Part shown: one piece after another, positions 16,015 to 24,760 of the stretch | Layout: every line of letters begins with the position of its first letter | Position numbering within the stretch: position 1 is the stretch's first letter | Origin: Pseudomonas graminis | GTDB lineage: Bacteria; Pseudomonadota; Gammaproteobacteria; Pseudomonadales; Pseudomonadaceae | DNA: 64,000 bases | Assembly: GCF_001705435.1 (NCBI RefSeq) | Contig: NZ_MDEN01000069.1 | Location: 682,001-746,000, forward strand | Direction of reading: 5' to 3' | The notes under the pieces: model-generated | The model's database searches: none | The model's input: only the letters and a program-made list of their open reading frames with translations | Told to the model about the DNA's origin: nothing | Translations under genes and position numbers: made by a program

Positions 16015-16291
16015 TCATCTGCCCCGACACGGCCTGATGGGAGAAGCTTCCAGCGCCGCAAGCGGCTTGGTCAGCAGGGGCACCCCAAGGCTGGATATCA
16101 GATCTGGCCGTTGATCCCTCCGCGTAGCTCGTTTGAAACACACCTCGCAAGGGTGGCCCCTATTACTGAACAATTTCAGCGAGTTGACGGCCATTTATTC
16201 AGCCAGGCCGATTAAGTTTTGGTCGCTGAAGACGATATGAATGGCAAGGTGCCATGGAGGAGGCCCGTCACGCATTTCGAGTGTGTACAAC

Positions 16292-17596
16292 ATGTCCAAT
16301 TTTTTCCTTCTTCGCCGTGATCGTCGCGCGCTGAAGCAATTGCTGGCCTCGATCATGAGCGGCAACAATCCTGAGGTCGCCCAGTGCAAAGAAGGTCCAG
16401 CGGTCCTGGACGCCTGGCGCCTGATCCAGTCCTCTCATGATCAATATCAATCCCGCATCGGCCTGCTCGAGAAGGAGCTTGAGGATGCCCGCGAGTTGCT
16501 TCGCGAATCAGCAGCCTCCGCGTCAGCGCACGAGATCCGATTCGATCTCGTCAATCGCGCGTCCAGTGAAGGTCTTTGGGACATGGAGGTCGTGGCCGGC
16601 GACCCCGTCAATCCCGGAAACCGCTTTTGGTGGTCGCAGCAATTCCGCAGCCTTCTGGGCTTCAAGGACGAAAGGGATTTTCCGAATGTGCTCGCCAGTT
16701 GGGCGGATCGGCTCCATCCGCAGGACAAGCAGGCAACGCTCGACGCCTTCGCTCGTCATCTCAACGACAAGTCCGGAATGACCCCGTACAAAGTCAATAA
16801 CCGGCTCGCCATGAAAGACGGTTCGTATCGTTGGTTCCACGCACAGGGTGAGACACTCCGCGACGAGCGAGGCACGCCCATCCGTGTCGCCGGCTCGCTC
16901 CGGGATATCCATGACCAACTGGAGCGGGACCAGGAGCATGACGTCATCATCACCAGATTCGAGCTGGCTCGGGAGATGCTCTCGGATGGGCTGTGGGATA
17001 TGGAGGTCATTGCCGGAGACCCTGTAAATCCCAAAAACCCGTTCTGGTGGTCACCCCAGTTCCGTCGGTTGCTGGGCTTCGAAACGGTCGAGGAGTTTCC
17101 AGATGTCTTGGACAGCTGGGCATCCAGGTTGCACCCGGATGACAAGGACAGAAGCCTCAGCGCTTTCGGGGCTCATCTGAATGACCGATCAGGCAGGACA
17201 CCTTTTGATATCGAGTACCGGCTGAGGATGAAAAGCGGCGAATATCGGTGGTTCCGTGCGCGAGGCCAGACCAGGCGTGACCCCGCCGGCCTGCCTGTGC
17301 GCGTAGTCGGTGCCCTTGTGGACGTCAACTTGCAGCACGAGCAGGAAGTTCTGAGGGAAACAGAGGTCAAGCATCAGCAGACGCTTGAGCACAATATCGA
17401 GCAATTGTCCCAGATCGTGGGGACGATCCAGAGCATCGCCAGCCAGACCAACCTTTTAGCCCTGAATGCGGCTATTGAGGCTGCACGTGCGGGGGAGGCG
17501 GGTCGGGGTTTCGCAGTGGTTGCCGACGAGGTTCGCAAGTTGGCAACGCGCACCACTGAAGCCACTGAGCAGGCAGCCGGCATGATTGCCCGCTAG
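16292..17596 (+). CDS. Soluble PAS-PAS methyl-accepting chemotaxis-type sensor, BdlA-like
   Basis: This ~434-residue protein has no membrane segment. It carries a short coiled region, two tandem PAS_3 domains that are near copies of each other (each has GLWDMEV.AGDPVNP, FWWS.QFR.LLGF, W..RLHP.DK), and a short C-terminal chemoreceptor signalling tip (IASQTNLLALNAAIEAARAG through VADEVRKLATRTTEATEQAA). The protein stops just after the hairpin tip, so the signalling domain is minimal. The layout matches BdlA, the P. aeruginosa biofilm-dispersal sensor. An in-frame ATG at 16241 would add 17 atypical residues. Confidence 0.8.
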   Translation: MSNFFLLRRDRRALKQLLASIMSGNNPEVAQCKEGPAVLDAWRLIQSSHDQYQSRIGLLEKELEDARELLRESAASASAHEIRFDLVNRASSEGLWDMEVVAGDPVNPGNRFWWSQQFRSLLGFKDERDFPNVLASWADRLHPQDKQATLDAFARHLNDKSGMTPYKVNNRLAMKDGSYRWFHAQGETLRDERGTPIRVAGSLRDIHDQLERDQEHDVIITRFELAREMLSDGLWDMEVIAGDPVNPKNPFWWSPQFRRLLGFETVEEFPDVLDSWASRLHPDDKDRSLSAFGAHLNDRSGRTPFDIEYRLRMKSGEYRWFRARGQTRRDPAGLPVRVVGALVDVNLQHEQEVLRETEVKHQQTLEHNIEQLSQIVGTIQSIASQTNLLALNAAIEAARAGEAGRGFAVVADEVRKLATRTTEATEQAAGMIAR

Positions 17597-17615
17597 CCCT
17601 CGCTTCATTCAACCC

Positions 17616-17634
17616 CCTGGTTCCTTGAACCAGG
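17616..17634. terminator. Hairpin after the PAS-chemoreceptor gene
   Basis: CCTGGTTC-CTT-GAACCAGG is a perfect 8-base stem 20 bases after the stop codon. No T-run follows, so it is at best a weak or Rho-assisted terminator between the convergent sensor and receiver genes. Confidence 0.35.
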
Positions 17635-17700
17635 TTGAGGTCTGAAAAGCAGTGGTTCGGAAAAAGACTCTCCAACGCAAACGCCCTGGGATCGGCAGGA

Positions 17701-18084
17701 TCACTGTCGGTTTATGGCCAGGGCTAATGCGCGCCGACAAATCGTACCTATGTCCAGGGAGTGCCAAGGTTTGGGGATGAACAGTGGGGCATATCCAGAC
17801 TCCAGGATTTGTTGCCCTCGTCCCCCCGAGGACAAGATCACGGGGATGCGGGGCCAATGAGCTTGCACCCGATTGGCCAGGCCGATACCGCTCAGCCCCC
17901 CCGGCATATGAATATCAGACAGGATGAGATCCGCCCCTCCTGAGGTCTCGCACAACCATTCCCAGGCGTCGTCGCCTGTCTCTGCTGTTACGACCTCGAA
18001 GCCTTCCGTCTCTAAAATTTCGTGGATCAAACTGCGGATGAGCCAGTCGTCTTCCACCACTAAAACGGTTGATAACACTGTCAT
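17701..18084 (-). CDS. Single-domain response regulator (receiver only)
   Basis: This ~127-residue CheY-like receiver starts MTVLSTVLVVEDDWLIRSLI, with the acidic pair EDD, the phosphoacceptor Asp in ADLILSDIHMPGG and the Lys in PLFIPKPW. There is no output domain. It is convergent with the PAS chemoreceptor, so it may receive signals from a hybrid or HWE kinase elsewhere. The start at 18084 is preferred; the frame can be extended to 18123. Confidence 0.8.
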   Translation of the reverse strand: MTVLSTVLVVEDDWLIRSLIHEILETEGFEVVTAETGDDAWEWLCETSGGADLILSDIHMPGGLSGIGLANRVQAHWPRIPVILSSGGRGQQILESGYAPLFIPKPWHSLDIGTICRRALALAINRQ

Positions 18085-18324
18085 GAGCCCATGCTGGTTT
18101 GTCGTGCAGTTGGACTGGGCCACTGTCTGCGGGTTCCCGCTTCCGATACAGCGGTAGTCTAGGTGGGTTTGCCCGGTTATACCGCTCTAATTCAATGGTG
18201 TGTTGTTGTATCCAAGGCCTGAATCGCCCCTGATCATCTGGACAGCTATGAACAAGATCGACAGAGCGTGCCGAACTAGTCGGTACAATCCCCCGTCACT
18301 GACAACCCGGAGCCTGGGCCTTTA

Positions 18325-20136
18325 ATGTCGCTGTTCAATCGTTTGACTGCATTTTCAACCCAGAGCGGCAGGGCGGTCGGCCTGGTCTGGGCGACTTCCC
18401 GCCCCTTGTTCAGCGGCTTGATCGTGGCGACGCTGATCGCCGGCATCTTACCCGCGCTTGCCGCCTGGATCGGCCAGCGGATCGTCGATGCGGTGGTTCA
18501 GGCGATGCAGATCCATGGCAGTGGCAGCCAGGCGCCGGTATGGCCTGTCCTGCGTTACGTGCTGGCCGAGGCGGGCGTATTGGCGTTGCTGGCCGCGGCG
18601 CAACGGGCGCTTTCAATGCAACAAGCGCTCCTGCGGGTGCAGTTGGGTCAGAAGGTCAACCTGATGATCCTGGAAAAGGCCCAGACCCTTTCGCTGCTGC
18701 AGTTCGAAGACTCAGCCTTTTACGACAAGCTGGTGCGCGTGCGCCGCGATGCGTCGGCCCGGCCACTGGGCTTCGTTACAAAAGGCCTGGGGCTTACACA
18801 AAACCTTATCTCGCTGGTCAGGTTCGCGGTGCTGCTGGTGCATTTTTCCCCTTGGGCGCTCTTGATCCTGGTGTTCGGTGCGCTGCCGGTGTTCTTCGCC
18901 GAGACGCATTTTTCCGGTAATGCCTTCCGCCTGTTTCAACGTCGCGCCCCGGAAACCCGCCATCAAAATTACCTGGAAGCCCTGCTGTCCCATGAGTCGC
19001 ACACCAACGAGGTGAAGCTGTTCGGCATGGCGCCGCTGTTGCTGCAACGCTACCGCGACAACTTCACGCGCCTGTACGCCGAAGACCGCCGGCTCACCGT
19101 GCGACGCGACGTCTGGGGCTTTGTCCTCGGGCTATTGGGCACTGCCGCGTTCTACGTGGCCTACGCCTGGGTGGTACTGGACACCGTGCGCGGCCAGACC
19201 ACACTGGGCCAGATGACGATGTACCTGGTGCTGTTCAAGCAAGGCCAGGTCGCCATCACTGCCAGCCTCAGCGCGATTGCCGGTTTGTACGAGGACGGCC
19301 TGTACCTGTCCGACCTCTACGAATACCTCGGAGTGCCGGTGACACCTGTACGCGGCACGCTCAAGGCCGGTGCACGCCCGGGCGACGGCCTGCGCTGCGA
19401 GGGCCTGGGGTTCCGCTACCCGGGTGCAGCGCACGCCACGCTCAGCGACATCAGCCTGCACCTGACGCCTGGCATGAGCCTGGCACTGGTTGGCGAAAAC
19501 GGCTCGGGCAAAACCACCTTGATCAAGCTGCTCACCCGGCTCTATACCCCTGACGAGGGCCGGATCCTGCTGGACGGCAGCGATTTGCAGGACTGGGACG
19601 AACAGGCTTTGCACCAGCGCATCGGGGTGATCTTTCAGGACTACATCCGCTACCAGATGACAGTCGGCGAAAACCTTGGGGTGGGTGACGTCGACGCTTT
19701 CGATGACCAGCACCGTTGGCGCGAAGCGGCCACTCAAGGGATCGCCGCCGAATTCATCGAGCGCTTGAGCAACGGCTATCACACGCAGCTGGGGCGCTGG
19801 TTCGTGGGTGGGCAGGAACTGTCCGGCGGGCAATGGCAAAAGCTGGCGCTGTCGCGGGCCTACATGCGCCGCGGGGCCGATCTGCTGATTCTGGACGAAC
19901 CGACGGCCGCCCTCGACGCAGCGGCCGAGGCTGCCGTATTCGAGCACTTCCGCGAGTACGCCAAGGGGCGCATGACGCTGCTGATCTCTCACCGATTCTC
20001 CAGCGTGCGCAACGCCGACCACATCATCGTGCTGGATCAGGGCCGGATTCTGGAACAAGGCACCCACGTGCAACTAATGGCGGGCGGCGGGCGCTATGCG
20101 AGCCTGTTCGACATCCAGGCGCGTGGGTATCGGTGA
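18325..20136 (+). CDS. ABC transporter, fused permease and ATPase (exporter type)
   Basis: This 603-residue half-transporter has an N-terminal six-helix membrane domain (~20-320) and a C-terminal nucleotide-binding domain with Walker A GENGSGKTT, signature LSGGQWQKLALSRAYMR, Walker B DLLILDEPTAALD and switch His in LLISHRFSSV. The membrane part resembles multidrug and lipid/peptide exporters. No accessory gene is adjacent, so the substrate is unknown. It probably works as a homodimer. Confidence 0.85.
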   Translation: MSLFNRLTAFSTQSGRAVGLVWATSRPLFSGLIVATLIAGILPALAAWIGQRIVDAVVQAMQIHGSGSQAPVWPVLRYVLAEAGVLALLAAAQRALSMQQALLRVQLGQKVNLMILEKAQTLSLLQFEDSAFYDKLVRVRRDASARPLGFVTKGLGLTQNLISLVRFAVLLVHFSPWALLILVFGALPVFFAETHFSGNAFRLFQRRAPETRHQNYLEALLSHESHTNEVKLFGMAPLLLQRYRDNFTRLYAEDRRLTVRRDVWGFVLGLLGTAAFYVAYAWVVLDTVRGQTTLGQMTMYLVLFKQGQVAITASLSAIAGLYEDGLYLSDLYEYLGVPVTPVRGTLKAGARPGDGLRCEGLGFRYPGAAHATLSDISLHLTPGMSLALVGENGSGKTTLIKLLTRLYTPDEGRILLDGSDLQDWDEQALHQRIGVIFQDYIRYQMTVGENLGVGDVDAFDDQHRWREAATQGIAAEFIERLSNGYHTQLGRWFVGGQELSGGQWQKLALSRAYMRRGADLLILDEPTAALDAAAEAAVFEHFREYAKGRMTLLISHRFSSVRNADHIIVLDQGRILEQGTHVQLMAGGGRYASLFDIQARGYR

Positions 20137-20342
20137 CGGCCCAGGCTGGGCACTGACGAGGCAAGACTGACTTGGGTAGGGGCCTGCAACAAACCCTTAC
20201 CCCACGCCACGAAAAGTCTTCGACCACCGCTCCTTGCACAAAACCGTCCCTGCACTATGGTTCTGCCTTAGGTAGTACGCGACCGAACCCCGACGGGTTG
20301 CTTTAGGCGCTTTCGAGCGATGGCAACTTATCGGGGGTTTAC

Positions 20343-21470
20343 ATGCAGGATGTGAAACGATTTCACGCGCTGGACAGCCTGCGCGGTATCTGCGCAATAG
20401 CGGTCGTCCTTTACCACACCCATCTTGTCGGCAGCATCACGGAGTGGACCTTCTTCGCCAAAGCCGACTTGTTCGTCGAGTTCTTCTTTGTCCTCAGCGG
20501 CTTCGTCATGGCGCATGCCTACGGCAGCAAGCGTCAACTGGACTTCAGTCACTTCCTGATTTCGCGCACCTTCCGCCTGTTGCCCCTGCACGTGTTCATG
20601 CTCGCGGTCTTCATTGGCCTGGAATTCCTCAAGTACGCCGCCTACAAGCGTGGCTTTTCCTTCAATCAAACGCCTTTTACCGGCATCTACGCGCCGTCGC
20701 AGATCCTGCCCAATCTTCTGCTGGTGCAAAGCTGGACGCACCTGACGGAAAACCTGTCATTCAACACCGCGTCCTGGAGCATCAGCATCGAGTACTGGAC
20801 CTACATGTTGTTCGCCGCGACTGTGTTGATGGCTTCCACGCGGCGATACCTGCTGTGGGCCGTCATCGCCCTTTGCGGATTTGCGCTGCTCTACCGCCAG
20901 ATCGATGTCCTGACCGTCTACGCGCAAAAAGGCGTAGGCTGTTTCTTTGCCGGGGCATTGGCCTACGCCTTTTTCACCCGCTCAAGACGCTGGATTGCCC
21001 CTGGCTTTGGGGTGCTCAGCGTGCTGGAAGCCCTGTCAGCGCTCGCCATCTGGTGGGTGCTGACCTCTGAGTTACCGCAGAAGGTATTGGCAGCCAGCGC
21101 AGTGTTCTGCGTGACCATCGTGGTGTTTGCCTTTGATGGCGGGGCGTTGTCCCGCGTGCTCAAGTATGAATTCTTCGCCCGTCTGGGACGGTTGTCCTAC
21201 TCCATCTACCTGACCCATCTGGCCATACTGTTCTTTGTTATTTCGGCCTTTATGGTGGTGCAGAAAAAAACCGGCTTTGACGCTGCGCCGATGCTGGGTG
21301 AAATTCGCTACCTGGACACCGGGCATGCCTGGCTGAATAACCTGATGGTGTTGCTGATTCTGGCGGTGGTCATGACGATTTCCAGCGCGACTTATCGCTA
21401 TGTCGAGCTCAGAGGGCAGGGGGTGGGTAAGCAGTTATTGCGGCGCAGAATGGCGATGCCCGTGGGCTAA
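20343..21470 (+). CDS. Acyltransferase family 3 (OafA/YrhL-type) membrane protein
   Basis: This 375-residue protein has about ten membrane helices. The N-terminal motif FHALDSLRGICAIAVVLYHTH contains the conserved R and H of acyltransferase_3 proteins, and FFFVLSGFVMAHAYG follows. The family transfers acetyl or other acyl groups to cell-surface sugars or lipids. There is no polysaccharide cluster nearby, so the acceptor is not known. The gene is orphan and in the same direction as the ABC exporter. Confidence 0.85.
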   Translation: MQDVKRFHALDSLRGICAIAVVLYHTHLVGSITEWTFFAKADLFVEFFFVLSGFVMAHAYGSKRQLDFSHFLISRTFRLLPLHVFMLAVFIGLEFLKYAAYKRGFSFNQTPFTGIYAPSQILPNLLLVQSWTHLTENLSFNTASWSISIEYWTYMLFAATVLMASTRRYLLWAVIALCGFALLYRQIDVLTVYAQKGVGCFFAGALAYAFFTRSRRWIAPGFGVLSVLEALSALAIWWVLTSELPQKVLAASAVFCVTIVVFAFDGGALSRVLKYEFFARLGRLSYSIYLTHLAILFFVISAFMVVQKKTGFDAAPMLGEIRYLDTGHAWLNNLMVLLILAVVMTISSATYRYVELRGQGVGKQLLRRRMAMPVG

Positions 21471-21651
21471 GGCAGTGATTCCTGTCCCAGCCAAAACCTC
21501 AACCCATTCAGTGCCGAGCGGACCGACCAGGACCGTCAGCACGTCAACATTTTTTAATTTATCAAGGACATAGTCAGAACCAATTCAGGAATGGCGGGCT
21601 CGGACCGTAGGCTTCTACTCTCAGAACAACCAAAAACAGAGAGAGACCGAG

Positions 21652-23178
21652 ATGTACTTACCCCGATCCCCTATCGCCGCCAGCCTGATTGGCGCGAGCC
21701 TGATGGTCAGTTCTGCAGCGTACGCAGACACCCTGACCCGCGACAACGGCGCCGCCGTTGGCGACAACCAGAACTCCCAAACCGCCGGCCCCAACGGCCC
21801 GGTCCTCCTGCAAGATGTGCAATTGCTGCAAAAGCTCCAGCGCTTTGATCGTGAACGCATTCCGGAGCGTGTCGTGCATGCTCGCGGTACGGGCGTGCAT
21901 GGCGAATTCGTTGCCTCCGACGACGCCTCCGACCTGAGCAAAGCCAAGGTCTTCAGCAAGGGCGAGCACACCCCGGTGTTCGTGCGGTTTTCAGCCGTCG
22001 TCCACGGCAACCACTCCCCAGAAACCCTGCGTGACCCCCGCGGCTTCGCCACCAAGTTCTACACCGCCGACGGCAATTGGGACCTGGTCGGTAACAACTT
22101 CCCGACGTTTTTCATCCGCGACGCGATCAAGTTCCCGGACATGGTCCACGCCTTCAAGCCTGACCCGCGCACCAACTTGGATGACGACTCCCGACGTTTC
22201 GACTTCTTCTCCCACGTCCCGGAAGCCACCCGCACGCTGACGTTGCTGTACTCCAACGAAGGCACACCGGCCAGCTATCGCACCATGGACGGCAACGGCG
22301 TACACGCCTACAAACTGGTAAACGCCAAGGGCGAAGTCAACTATGTGAAGTTCCACTGGAAAAGCCTGCAGGGCCTGAAAAACCTCGATCCCAAGCAGGT
22401 CGCTGAAGTGCAGTCCAAGGACTACAGCCACCTGACCAACGATCTGGTAGCCGCCATCAACAAGGGCGATTTTCCGAAGTGGGACCTGTACGTCCAGGTG
22501 GTCAAGCCCGAGGACCTGGCGAAGTTTGACTTCGACCCGCTGGACGCCACCAAAATCTGGCCGAATATTCCCGAGCGCAAAATCGGCCAGATGGTCCTGA
22601 ACAAGAATGTGGATAACTACTTCCAGGAAACCGAGCAGGTCGCCATGGCGCCCGCCAACGTTGTGCCGGGTATCGAGCCTTCGGAAGACCGCCTGCTGCA
22701 GGGCCGGGTATTCTCCTACGCCGACACCCAGCTCTATCGCGTGGGCACTAACGTGCTGAGCCTCCCGATCAACGCGCCACGGGTCAAGGTCAACAACGGC
22801 AATCAGGACGGCGCGCTCAATACCGGTCATACCACCACCGGCGTAAACTACGAGCCAAGCCGACTCAATCCGCGTCCAGCGGCTGAAGAGGCGCGCTACA
22901 GCCAACTGCCACTGACCGGCAGCACGCAACAGGCCAAGACCCAGAAAGAGCAAAACTTCAAGCAGGCGGGCGACTTGTATCGTTCTTACAGCGAGAAGGA
23001 CCGCAAGGACCTGATTCAGAGTTTTGGTGAATCCCTGGCGACCACCGATACCGAAAGCAAGAACATCATGCTGTCGTACCTCTACAAGGCCGATCCGGAA
23101 TATGGCACCGGCGTGACCAAGGTTGCCAATGGCGACCTGGCCAAGGTCAAGCAGCTGGCCGCTGCACTGAAGGACTGA
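21652..23178 (+). CDS. katB: Periplasmic monofunctional catalase, KatB-type
   Basis: This 508-residue clade-type catalase has a signal peptide (MYLPRSPIAASLIGASLMVS, cleavage after AYA ~residue 25). The catalytic region includes RIPERVVHARGTGVHGEF and FVRFSAVVHGNHSPETLRDP; the haem-ligand Tyr is in GRVFSYADTQLYRVG; the distal Asn is in DNYFQETEQVAM context. It breaks down H2O2. Length, leader and the downstream ankyrin gene match KatB of P. aeruginosa, which is peroxide-induced through OxyR. I did not find a clear OxyR site in the 181-base upstream gap. Confidence 0.9.
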   Translation: MYLPRSPIAASLIGASLMVSSAAYADTLTRDNGAAVGDNQNSQTAGPNGPVLLQDVQLLQKLQRFDRERIPERVVHARGTGVHGEFVASDDASDLSKAKVFSKGEHTPVFVRFSAVVHGNHSPETLRDPRGFATKFYTADGNWDLVGNNFPTFFIRDAIKFPDMVHAFKPDPRTNLDDDSRRFDFFSHVPEATRTLTLLYSNEGTPASYRTMDGNGVHAYKLVNAKGEVNYVKFHWKSLQGLKNLDPKQVAEVQSKDYSHLTNDLVAAINKGDFPKWDLYVQVVKPEDLAKFDFDPLDATKIWPNIPERKIGQMVLNKNVDNYFQETEQVAMAPANVVPGIEPSEDRLLQGRVFSYADTQLYRVGTNVLSLPINAPRVKVNNGNQDGALNTGHTTTGVNYEPSRLNPRPAAEEARYSQLPLTGSTQQAKTQKEQNFKQAGDLYRSYSEKDRKDLIQSFGESLATTDTESKNIMLSYLYKADPEYGTGVTKVANGDLAKVKQLAAALKD

Positions 23179-23185
23179 CCGACCC

Positions 23186-23219
23186 CCTCGGCCCGCTGGC
23201 ACAGCGGGCCGAGGTTTTT
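23186..23219 (+). terminator. Strong intrinsic terminator between katB and ankB
   Basis: A perfect 13-base stem (CCTCGGCCCGCTG / CAGCGGGCCGAGG) with a GCA loop is followed by TTTTT at 23215-23219. It sits wholly within the 69-base gap between the catalase stop and the ankyrin gene start. It should end most katB transcripts and make ankB expression depend on read-through. Confidence 0.85.
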
Positions 23220-23247
23220 GAGGACATCACCTCTTGGAGGACAACAC

Positions 23248-23802
23248 ATGCGCAGAACCTTTCACGCGTTGTTGCTGTGTCTGACCGCGAGCGTGGTCCA
23301 CGCCGGGCCGTCAGATACCGGCAGCACCGCCGACACCCAGACGCAACTGAAAGAGCTGTTTTTTCAAGCCGCCCGAGAGGGCCGACAAGACATGCTCAAT
23401 GAATTCATCAATGCCAAATTCGACCTGAATGTTCAGGACGAAAAGGGCTACACCGCCCTGATTCTCGCCGCTTACCACGGCCAACAATCCACCGTGACCC
23501 AACTGCTGAACGCGGGCGCTGATCCCTGCGCAAAAGATCTGAGGGGCAACACGGCGTTGATGGGGGCGATCTTCAAAGGTGAACTCAGCATTGCTCGGCA
23601 ACTGGTCGCCGCTAATTGCGCGCCCGATCAACGCAATAACGCGGGGCAAACGGCGGCCATGTACGCGGCGCTGTTCCATCGCAAGGATGTGCTTGACGCA
23701 CTGGCCGCCAAAGGCGCGGATCTCAATGCCACAGACGCCATGGGCAACCGGGTGCAAAACCTTGAGCGCGGCGAATTCCAGCCGTTACCGGCGACCAGAT
23801 GA
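23248..23802 (+). CDS. ankB: Ankyrin-repeat periplasmic protein, AnkB-like
   Basis: This 184-residue protein has a signal peptide (MRRTFHALLLCLTASVVHAG) and four to five ankyrin repeats (VQDEKGYTALILAAYHGQQS, DLRGNTALMGAIFKGELSIA, NNAGQTAAMYAALFHRKDVL). The ATG at 23248 has TTGGAGG 10 bases upstream and is preferred over the in-frame start at 23218. In P. aeruginosa the ankB gene lies directly downstream of katB and is needed for full KatB activity; the same pairing is seen here, with a terminator in between. Confidence 0.85.
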   Translation: MRRTFHALLLCLTASVVHAGPSDTGSTADTQTQLKELFFQAAREGRQDMLNEFINAKFDLNVQDEKGYTALILAAYHGQQSTVTQLLNAGADPCAKDLRGNTALMGAIFKGELSIARQLVAANCAPDQRNNAGQTAAMYAALFHRKDVLDALAAKGADLNATDAMGNRVQNLERGEFQPLPATR

Positions 23803-23836
23803 TTCAGGCGAAGCGCGTCCCGTCGTCCGGATGCGA

Positions 23837-24241
23837 TCAGTCCTCTTCCAGCCAAAACCGCAACGGTTTGCCCTGCGCCGGCCACAGCCGCAATTGCTCG
23901 ATGGGCGACACATCCCACCTCTGCACCTTGCCCATCGCTTCAAGGAATCGGTGTTCCTGCTCCATCAGCGCCGGCGCGCACAGTTTGCGGGTACTGCCGA
24001 CCGGGCCGAATGTGATGGCATCGCCCTGCAACTGGTATGACGCGAACCAGTGATTGCAGCCGGCATTGCCGTAGGCGCGGCCGTCATTGCCGAGGGTCAT
24101 GGTCAGGTGGCTGTTGTCGATCAACGGCCGTTCACCGATCCATTCCAGCACGTAACCATGGTCCTGCTTGAGGGCAGGGGATTCGGTGGCGCATCCCGCC
24201 AGCAGGGTGGCCGCCAGCAGTGTCGGCAGAAGCGGTTTCAT
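23837..24241 (-). CDS. META-domain (HslJ-like) lipoprotein
   Basis: This 134-residue protein has a lipoprotein signal (LLPTLLAATLLAGC, Cys17) and a META domain with the characteristic GRAYGNAGCNHWFASYQ and FGPVGSTRKLCAPALMEQEHRFLEAM. HslJ/META proteins are envelope proteins linked to heat and novobiocin tolerance in E. coli. The start overlaps the stop of the upstream 145-residue gene by 4 bases, so they are co-transcribed. Confidence 0.8.
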   Translation of the reverse strand: MKPLLPTLLAATLLAGCATESPALKQDHGYVLEWIGERPLIDNSHLTMTLGNDGRAYGNAGCNHWFASYQLQGDAITFGPVGSTRKLCAPALMEQEHRFLEAMGKVQRWDVSPIEQLRLWPAQGKPLRFWLEED

Positions 24242-24675
24242 GCGGCTTTCTTCGCGCAGGCAGGGCAGAGGTGGTTTTCGCCGACGACCTTCCAGCCCAG
24301 CTCCTCAATGCGCGCGGTGGCGGCAGGCTTGAGGGCTTTTTTGCCGTCCTTGCCGTCAACCATGAACTCGATGTCGCGCTCTTTGCCGCAGTCGTTGCAG
24401 TTGACTTTCCACTGATGGATCGCCAGCTCGGTGAACGCCGGGCCGTTGGCGACGGCCACCCACTGACCGGTCGGGTTGATCAGGTGGCGGACTTTTTCTA
24501 CGTTCAGGCGCATGAACAGCTCTTTGCTGCCTTTGACGGTGACCAGCAGCACGTCGTCGGGCTTGATCGAGCCGCCGTTGCCGGTCACTTGATAACGACC
24601 GACGGCGAGGCTGCGGCATTCGATCAGGGTGTGTTGCGGGGTGAGCATGCTGTAACGGAAATCGTGTTCGGCCAT
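24238..24675 (-). CDS. Conserved hypothetical protein with a C-terminal zinc-ribbon-like cysteine set
   Basis: This 145-residue cytoplasmic protein starts MAEHDFRYSMLTPQHTLIEC; the start at 24675 follows GGAG and is preferred over 24699. It has two CxxC pairs, CNDC near residue 100 and CPAC near the C-terminus, which could hold one zinc ion. No enzymatic motif is recognised. It overlaps the HslJ-like gene downstream. Confidence 0.65.
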   Translation of the reverse strand: MAEHDFRYSMLTPQHTLIECRSLAVGRYQVTGNGGSIKPDDVLLVTVKGSKELFMRLNVEKVRHLINPTGQWVAVANGPAFTELAIHQWKVNCNDCGKERDIEFMVDGKDGKKALKPAATARIEELGWKVVGENHLCPACAKKAA

Positions 24676-24760
24676 GGGGGTCTCCAAATAGGCGCGCATG
24701 CTAACACTTTAGAGGATGAGTTCTCGCGGCCGACCACCCTGTGACCGGCAGCAACCATGC

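Noticed and set aside
20174..20202. Hairpin GGGTAGGGG / CCCTTACCC after the ABC transporter
   Set aside because: The stem has a mismatch and no T-run, so it is not supported as a terminator.
21991..23202. 403-codon minus-strand frame antisense to katB
   Set aside because: The catalase is certain, and the antisense translation has no recognisable family or start signal.
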